Source: Hofstenia miamia (Eukaryota; Xenacoelomorpha; Acoela). From it: a DNA stretch of 64,000 nt. The number at the start of each line of letters is the position of its first letter. The first letter of the stretch is position 1. Location of the stretch: assembly GCA_004352715.1 (NCBI GenBank), contig SCFE01000016.1, positions 748,797-812,796 on the forward strand, given 5' to 3'. Shown here piece by piece: positions 57,090-64,000 of the stretch. Below the pieces are notes generated by a model. The model made no database searches and had not been told where the DNA came from. It was given only the letters and a program-made list of their open reading frames with translations. Both the position numbers and the translations under genes were made by a program.

Positions 57090-57587
57090 AGGAAAAGAAA
57101 TCACATTGGAGGAATGCAAATTTATTCAAAATTGCCCATCCTATTGTTCGCTATAATTAGTTTAGCAACAAAAATTGTATCGTTTGTGCGGGCTTATCTT
57201 TCTACAAGTGAGATGGCCCGTTCTCCATGCTCCTGATGTTCTTAGAGAAGTTTTTGAATTTTGGAAAGAGCAAGAATAATAACAACACAGCCTTAGAATG
57301 CAAAAAACTGAATTCAACATTTGAGCATTGGAAGTCCATAATATATGAAAAGACCGAAGATTAAGACCCCATAAAGAAAGGGAATGGAAATTTAAATTTG
57401 ACTGTCTTCAATTATTTGATGCAGGTCACGGTGATGTTTTAAATATGCCAGATATAGAAAATGGTGAAAAAATTATATTACAAAGACAGGATGGTCAACC
57501 AGGTTCAATGACGGGTGTTGACAAATCATTGTAGAAGCAATGAAAAAGGAAGAAATGCTGACTAGTTCAAAGAATAGCATAGCCAAT

Positions 57588-58115
57588 ACCGTATTTTCTT
57601 TAATAAGCGCCGCGGCGCTTATTTTTTCACGCTTAAACAGCTGCGGCCGTTATTAGATGACGGCGCTTAATTGAGGACGGCGCTAATTTTTTCAGCTACA
57701 CAAATGAAAATTGAGTGAGACATAATACAAAATAGACTATACACGCAGATTTATGCACGTTCTGCACTATAAATTTGTTACATTTTAAAAATAATTAGTT
57801 TCAATGGCTGTTACGTTCTTATATACAGGTAACCGCTTCATTTTCACGATTTTTGACTTTATAATATTGAATACTTGTGCCAGTTTAAACAAATATATTT
57901 GAAATGAAAATGAATACGACAAAAAAACAAGACAATAGTTGAAAACAATACTCTATATATTATTGAAAGGATATGAATTCAGCTTCAGCCACTAACTTAG
58001 CAAAACAGTAGCATAGTATAATTGCATACCGGAACTTAGGTGCGGCGCTTATTTTTTCAAGTGTGTTACGGTGCGGCGGTTATTAGAGGGCGGCGCTTAT
58101 TACAGAAAATACGGT
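57588..58115. mobile_element. 528-bp MITE with GC-rich palindromic ends
   Basis: Left end ACCGTATTTTCTTTAATAAG and right end, inverted, ACCGTATTTTCTGTAATAAG match at 19 of 20 positions and continue into GCGCCGC. Subterminal copies of GGCGCTTATT recur in both orientations at both ends (57602-57623, 57660-57690, 58040-58105). The middle is AT-rich and non-coding. No clear target duplication is seen (flanks CCAAT and CATAA), so I cannot assign a superfamily. The element splits the broken gene around it. Confidence 0.85.
57602..57623. repeat. 22-bp perfect palindrome
   Basis: AATAAGCGCC joined to its exact reverse complement through a central CG. It lies at the left end of the MITE and could form a cruciform or serve as a protein-binding site. 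Confidence 0.95.
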
Positions 58116-58560
58116 CATAAGGTTGATAAAAAGAAATTTGAAGAGAAGATCAATAAAACAGATATTAAGCAACATTTCTAAAAGCTCTGAATAATCCAAT
58201 GACAATGATGATTATCTCTCAATACCATTAATCACACATCAATCATCAGTGCTAGAAGAAAAGATTATGAGGAGGCAGCAAAATCAATGAGAGCATTGTT
58301 TGTGCCAGACAATATTCTGACTTGTTACTGAGATGGAATGTTACTTCCAGAAATTACAGGCAAAGAATTGGTATTATCACAGGAAATGCAACTCATAATC
58401 TCTTAGGTTTGTTGAATTAAATTTTTTAGGTAATTCACATTCCAATGCTATTATTGCATGTTTAGTGGAGTGGCGTATTGCAGAAAATGTTAAATCATTG
58501 TGCTTTAACACAACTGCCAGTAATACTGGACAAAATTCACACAATGATTGACTCAAGCCG

Positions 58561-61500
58561 AACTATTGTTGTAATTGCAAGCGAATGAAGCAAATATTAG
58601 CATATTCAAGCATATACTTGCAACCTCTAAAAGTTTATATTTTAGCTGAAATATTGTTTTGTTTGTTTGGTTTTAATACAAAATATATCACTGAAACCCA
58701 AGAAACCTGCAGTTACCTAGTGAATATTAGATTGATTGTGAAAATTCCTCCAACAAAGACAGGGGTTGTAAGAAAATATTGTTTAATTAATTACATATTG
58801 AAATGGAAAATTCTTTCTCGATACTGCCTTCATTATGTATTGGTATGTTTCACCAAAGCGTTGGACAGTACAAACAAATCACACCGGAAATAATTTTGTA
58901 TTTGTAACATCCGGCTCTTTGGATTGTGTGTATTTCACAACTGAATAAATAAAAACTGTTTCTTGTTTAAATCAAGAAAACATTTTTTGATTATTTACTG
59001 CTTTGTGCTTTCCCACGCTTTCGCTCTACAGATCTTTCCATTCACTCTAAATTTTAAAAATTGATTAGCAATTGAATTTAATGGATTGGAAAAACATTAA
59101 GGCTTGGTAAAGGGTAAATATATTTTAGGAATCCATACTACTTTGCATTTTTTTGTGTGTCAATCATCATTTTTTATAGTTGTAAATCTCACAGAGATAT
59201 TTGCTTAATTTTATGACGTTATAAATCAATAAATAACTAAGCAGGTTATTAAGTTTTGTTTTCTCTATAAAGTATTGTACTGCTGTCATGTCTAATAAAA
59301 CTCTTTATAAATACAATAATGAATGCGGAGCAAAATCCGGGGTGTTTTTAAACCCAGAAACTATAAAATTGTGTAAAAAAATCATATCATTGTCAATGTC
59401 AGAGTCAGGTAGGCAGTTGCAAAAATGCGCTACTTTAATCATAATAATTTTCCGAATTTGGCTATTAGGCCTTTGCAACTTTAAAATATTCAATTGTTTT
59501 CCAAAATTTTCTTATTTAACAGTATGTGAAACATATATAATGAATAGATATTGGCCCATTTCGATTAGTCAGTCGTAGACCCTTTCAAATGATTTTGCGT
59601 TTCATATTTTCCAATATTTTGGTCACATTTTCGATTGGTAGACAATCAGAAGTGTCAAGAGTGTTCCATAATCTGGGGCCGACTGTTGAAAGAATCCAAG
59701 ATCTTAAGTGTGGCTACCAGATCTGACATTATCTTCTGTCTTATTGATTTTGCTAGTTGAGATTGTTGTCTAACTGGACGGCTGACGGCATCTTCAATAT
59801 TGCATACCCATACGGAATTTCATTTGAAAAGGAGCATCAACAACATTGAGTTTTACTGTACGTTCATGCGCTTGAGTTTATTGACGAGCTTTCGATGGCT
59901 TGACCTACTTCATGCTCTTTCAAAAGCATTTTCATGAGTTTCTAATTCATTTATTTTTTCGCTTGCTGTCACATTGAAATACTCGTTCCTCTTTAAGCAT
60001 TCTGCAATTGTTTATTGACTCAACCACTGCGTTTTTGTGCAGCAACTTTTGACGGCTTTCTTGCATTTTGGAACACCTTAAGGTGAATTGGCGGCGCGGT
60101 TCTGACTGCTGAGATAACATAAAGTGATGTAGATTCATGCAATCGTTTGTAACACGTTTTCAACCAATTTAAAAGAGATGCAATTTAGTTTTTCTGTTTT
60201 TTATAATTAATATTTCTCTAGATTTTGCCTCCGCGCTCGTTATTCCACTTTATCCATTTTGTTTTGCAATTACTTAAACTTTCAGAAATATAACTTCAAT
60301 CAGTAGTTGTTTAAATTTTCCATTTGAATAAGATGCATCTTGAGCAGAAACATTGTGTTTTAATATAATTTTGGGTTATATATACATTTATCGAGAAATG
60401 AAATCAATTCAAGTTACTTCTATTATATATCATAATTTTGTATGATCAGGATTACAATAATTGCTCACGAGAATACTAGTTAATATTAAATCATTCATAT
60501 TGGAAGCAATCGAATCTTTAAGTAATCTAATTCAAGATAGGACCTCAACCCTCTACAGTCTACAAATAAAATGTACAAAGGATCGAACACAAATAATGTT
60601 TGATTTGTATTTTGATGTTTTCGAAGCAGTTCAGCCGAACGTATTTTAGCTATGAGTTATGAGATAGACGCTTATTTATTTATATACAAATTTACTAATG
60701 ACAGTTTATACAACTAGTGCAATAAAGTTAATTAGTCTTATTAAGCCATTTCTATTCGTGATGTTAATTGTGAAATTCAATAATTACACGGTATGACATA
60801 AACTTTAGTTGATTGATTTTTTCACTGATTTCATTCAATTTTGGGACCAAAATTTGAATGCCATTTTATACACAAAACCGTACTTTTTGAGTAATTTGTA
60901 TTCAAAGTTGTAAAAAGCCTGCATAGCATTGCTTTGTTGAGAATGTCTATGACTATATGCGGCATTGAGACATTGAAGTTAAGCCTTCCTTGCTACTCAT
61001 TTCCAACAGTAATTCATTAACCTTAGTTTCACTGTTGTGATGTGTCACATTGAGTATCACAATGGGGAAAGAATATCTTTGAAATACTTTCATGCTCCTT
61101 CCATAATACATAGTAACCATACACTGTGCTTTTGATAACATTATTCATGCTCTCCCTTCAAATATGATTTCATCTTTTAAATGCAAGACCTCCGTTAATT
61201 CTTTCTGTTACATTTTTAAATATTTTATTCTGAAAAATCAAAGTCTTATAAGTATAGTGGTGGTGCAAAATTATCCTGAAGCATATGAAATATTTTTAGG
61301 AATTTAGCATTTATCAGGATACATGTATTAGAACTTGACACCCATGTACAGACTGACCACTTGGTCCCAATTTAGGGACCAACGGCTAAGAGTCGCTAAA
61401 TGGGAACTGTTTTTTTTAAAGTCCCTAAAATTCCCAAAACCCGCAGTATATTTCAGATGAAATGGGCAAATGTAAGGCCACTTCTGCGCTTATAGCCGGA

Positions 61501-62421
61501 TTCTCTTGGCTTTTTTGTGATTTTTAAGAATATCCAAAGAAGCCTGTTTTCAATAACTTTTGTGAGGAATATTACTTGAGGTCATATGTCATTAGGTCAT
61601 TCTATGACTTGAGGTCCCTAAAAAGTCACTATTTTCAGGTCTATGCCAAGGTACCTAAAAAAATTCAACCAACTGCTCAGTTTGCCCAAGTATTATATTC
61701 TTGGCTATTTGAAGATTAACAGCCTTTGCCATTTGCTATTCGGGTGTTTGACCTGAATTGTAAAAAAACACTATAGTGACAGTTGTTTAATCAATGAATA
61801 AGGGGTGTTCTCGTATATACTGCAATCAACACAACCCTTGAACCTCCAATGCTTAAACATCCTGATATGAAAGTATGCATGTTTAGCCTACAGAAAATTT
61901 TCAAGCAACAAGTGACCCAATCTAATTGTATTATTCTATCATAAATTTTAAGGATCTCCATTATCCTCCAATAGCTACAAGACTAAATCTTAGCATGAGA
62001 CAAACCATGATAGTGTTTTGCCATAATTTTAGATTTCAATTAATCCGGATTAAAGAGCTTTAATAGCAAATAATTGATTTAAGATTTATTAATTTTATTA
62101 TCATTGTAAAGTACAAACTTAATTATGTAAATACTTGGCAAAATAATGAAATGTCTGAATTAAACAACATTTACGACAATAGCGTGAAAATAACTTTTTA
62201 TACAAAATGTAAAAGGTACCCAAACAAAAACTAAATTTAAAAAATTGCATGATGCCATTTTACTCAAAAAGCCTTTTAATCCTATGGATATGATTGATAA
62301 ATTTTGTGAATATGCTCAAATTCTTGACTTCGTTTAGGTTTGATTATATTATTTCACCTTAAAAAATTATGTTATCATTCCACATTGCAAGTAAATAAGC
62401 CAATTCATAAATTGTTCTTAT
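58561..62421. other. AT-rich non-coding DNA
   Basis: Several open frames (58585-58893, 59288-59578, 59947-60138 minus, 60953-61141 minus) lack recognisable domains, splice context or composition differences. Around 61360-61660 a motif of the form GGTCCCTAAA recurs loosely. I cannot support a feature here. Confidence 0.4.
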
Positions 62422-62429
62422 CATTGACA

Positions 62430-62683
62430 CAATGGCACGTTTAGGGGGGGGCAGGGAGGTCGACCGCGCCCCCCCCTTTGGGACCAGATGTGAACCCTTA
62501 AAAAAATGTTCTCTTTTCCTCAAAATTGAAAATAGTTCAAGATGTTATCATTTCATTTGCTGCTAAAAACAGACAATTGCATTTTGTGGATGCTTACTTT
62601 TGTGCAAAAAACTTTTTTTTACAATTTTTTTTGTAAAAATGAATGTCAGCCCCCCCATTTTAAAAATCCTAAATGCGCCCCTG
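62430..62683. mobile_element. 254-bp hAT-type MITE with perfect 8-bp target duplication
   Basis: CATTGACA stands immediately on both sides (62422-62429 and 62684-62691). The ends are CAATGGCACGTTTAGG and, inverted, CAGGGGCGCATTTAGG, matching the short imperfect repeats and CAGGGGCG start usual for hAT elements. G-runs on the left and C-runs on the right are paired (62445-62475; 62650-62656). It is non-coding and so would rely on a transposase elsewhere. Confidence 0.88.
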
Positions 62684-62863
62684 CATTGACATAGTTAAAA
62701 TAATCTGTAAAATGTGCGAACTGCATATTTCTGTGCTAATACGAAATTATCGGGCCTTTTCATAGGGTTTTTTTTAAAACATGAAGGTCGTTTCTAATTT
62801 GCTAAAATATCAATTATTTTCTAAGTGTTTAATAATTCAGATATAATATACATATTACTTTAG

Positions 62864-63336
62864 GTGACAGCTCCGATATATATTTTATGTGGAAGAAGTC
62901 CTCTTCGTGCAATATACTATCGGTGCCTACAACTCACGGGCGATCGCCGCGTTCAGTTGAGAATTCTCTAAACTATAATTATTCTGATGATGATTTTGTT
63001 TTTAACATTACCCAGCCCTCAAGTGAAGATGCAGAAGTGGAACCAAGTAATTCAACGCCTGAAGCGCCTGAGTCAGCTTTATTCCATCCTCCAATAAATG
63101 CCTCGAATATTGACGACTCTGTAAATGAAACAGACTTTAGTTTTACAAATACCACAATTAATACCCTACCTGTCACCAGCACTATGTTGGTGACCAGCAC
63201 AATGCTACTTACAACACCGGCTCCACCGCCTCCTTTAGGTGCAAACGAAGTTTACGATTGTGTTTTGCCTACTAGTCCTTCAACCAACGAGGATTTCTTT
63301 TATTCACATTTGGATACTTCAGGTTTTTTTGTTTGA
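62864..63336 (+). CDS. Candidate host exon, mucin-like ectodomain fragment
   Basis: The acceptor TATTACTTTAG ends at 62863. The exon opens after two bases completing a codon: DSSDIYFMWKKSSSCNILSV. YFMWKKSSSC resembles the 'F.W.TS..C' signature of mannose-6-phosphate-receptor-homology domains, but one motif is weak evidence. About 120 residues rich in Ser, Thr, Pro and Asp follow, with several N-glycosylation sequons (NIT, NST, NAS, NET, NTT) and a PAPPPPLG run. This suggests a secreted or membrane-protein stalk. It may end at TGA 63336, or be spliced at the AG|GT near 63322. The frame is uninterrupted and less AT-rich than its surroundings. No neighbouring exon was found. Confidence 0.5.
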
Positions 63337-64000
63337 TTCAAATCAATGATTGTCCTTTTTAATTCATCGATAGAAAACATTATTTCATTGGAAGGTGTGC
63401 GTTATTTTAATCACAGAATAGATTGAGAGATTAATCGTCGGAAGAGTTTGTTTTTATAGTTGCTGTTAATTGTTTTGTAATGAACATATGAAAATATTGC
63501 ACATAATTGATTGTTCTGAACAAAGTTTTTCTAAAATATCATCCTTACATTTTAACTGATGTAAACTATAATCTTACATACTTTTGAAATTCCAGAATAT
63601 CCTGTGCGCATTCAGGTGCGGTCCTAAAAAATTTTTAACGGGTTGTTCAAATTTTTTGCCAACGTTTTTTATAAAACGATGTCTGTTCATATCTTATAAA
63701 AATTGCAATCATTTGAAGTTCTCCACAAAAATTTTAAAGTTTATAAACATGAGAGCTAGTCTTTCAAAGACGCATTTTATTCAGAGAGAGCAAACCATTT
63801 TTTGAAAAAAGTGTTTGTCGTATTAAAACCACTAAAAGAATCTCTATTTCACATAATGTTTAGATAGTTTTGAAAGAGGTAAAGGCAGCCCCCCCCCCTC
63901 AAAACTGAGCCTGTGGGCTTTCTAACTAAGCTGTCGTATAAGTTTCCTTTCAAATTCATTTTGAGACTTTTGCTTGAACGAAGTATTGCTACATGCATAT
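63337..64000. other. AT-rich DNA, no feature recognised
   Basis: A 73-codon frame at 63584-63805 has no recognisable motif. If the preceding exon is spliced at 63322, this is intron. Confidence 0.4.

Larger units (their letters stand above)
57100..58560 (+). pseudogene. Broken gene of a second repeat-associated family ('DTTASNTG' family)
   Basis: Plus-strand pieces in several frames follow the order of a multi-copy protein family I recall from cnidarian and other invertebrate genomes; its function is unknown to me. Blocks: VLREVFEFWKEQE near 57237; CKKLNSTFEHWKSI near 57300; FDCLQLFDAGHGDVLNMPDI and SMTGVDKSL (57370-57535). After an intervening MITE come KKKFEEKINKTDI near 58125, YEEAAKSMRALFVPDNILT and DGMLLPEITGKEL (58260-58360), VEWRIAENVKSL near 58475 and CFNTTASNTGQNS near 58507. 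The hallmark motif is normally DTTASNTG; here the first Asp is Asn. The following CRHH region is lost. A nuclease/transposase-like role is only my inference from the DNTG-like context. Confidence 0.65.

Noticed and set aside
59580-60160. Minus-strand frames (for example SKMQESRQKLLHKNAVVESI) as possible host exons
   Set aside because: The pieces look protein-like, but I could not find consistent splice sites or a recognisable family, so I do not claim a gene.
1-64000. CRISPR arrays, bacterial operons, ribosome-binding sites
   Set aside because: The window is eukaryotic: spliced exons, LINEs, LTR and cut-and-paste transposons; the spaced repeats seen are microsatellites and transposon ends.

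Overview
The window is AT-rich metazoan DNA, almost certainly from an invertebrate (my inference from the repeat families; I cannot name the species). It has no operons, CRISPR arrays or recognisable tRNA/rRNA genes. Most of it is a graveyard of broken transposable elements, with three or four assembly gaps. The two host exons I can support best lie on the minus strand at 9667-9798 and 27656-27759. Together they encode the C-terminal COMM domain of a COMMD9-like protein, and both splice junctions are phase 0. If they belong together, the intron between them is about 17.9 kb. A second possible host exon (62864-63336, plus strand) has a clean acceptor and a Ser/Thr/Pro-rich, N-glycosylation-rich ectodomain-like sequence.

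Layout. 0-4.3 kb: AT-rich DNA, a LINE scrap, a broken gene of a widespread repeat-associated family (2277-3909, minus) and a possible LTR end. 4.7-9.2 kb: decayed non-LTR retrotransposons. 9.7-27.8 kb: the COMMD9 intron, a nested stack. A Tc1-type transposon has one terminal inverted repeat at 9868 and the other ending at 25855. Between its arms lie four CR1/Jockey-like LINE blocks, two copies of an R2/R4-like LINE on the minus strand, and a 4.1-kb hAT element (20713-24811) with a perfect 8-bp target duplication. That hAT was itself hit by a second Tc1-type element (21697-23392) flanked by TA. 28-30 kb: mostly non-coding DNA with a possible Merlin-like relic.

30.1-35.2 kb: a degraded Ty3/gypsy retrotransposon (5' LTR, gag, protease, RT, RNase H, integrase), with no 3' LTR found. 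It is followed directly by a 2.9-kb multi-frame coding module (35.4-38.2 kb) that I cannot assign and that is the strongest candidate here for something undescribed. 38.2-48.1 kb: a minus-strand LINE, two nearly complete CR1-like LINEs each with ORF1 and ORF2, and the 3' end of a third. 48.1-64 kb: gene-poor AT-rich DNA holding a 1.6-kb piggyBac relic with both termini (51983-53576), a repeat cluster at 56 kb, a second broken repeat-associated gene interrupted by a 528-bp MITE, and a 254-bp hAT-type MITE with a perfect 8-bp duplication.

The elements do not cooperate as a pathway. What the window records is the order in which mobile elements were inserted into one another, and nearly every coding frame is closed by stops, frameshifts or deletions. 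Element boundaries given to the nearest tens of bases are estimates from where the recognisable protein stops. Boundaries defined by terminal repeats and target duplications are exact.
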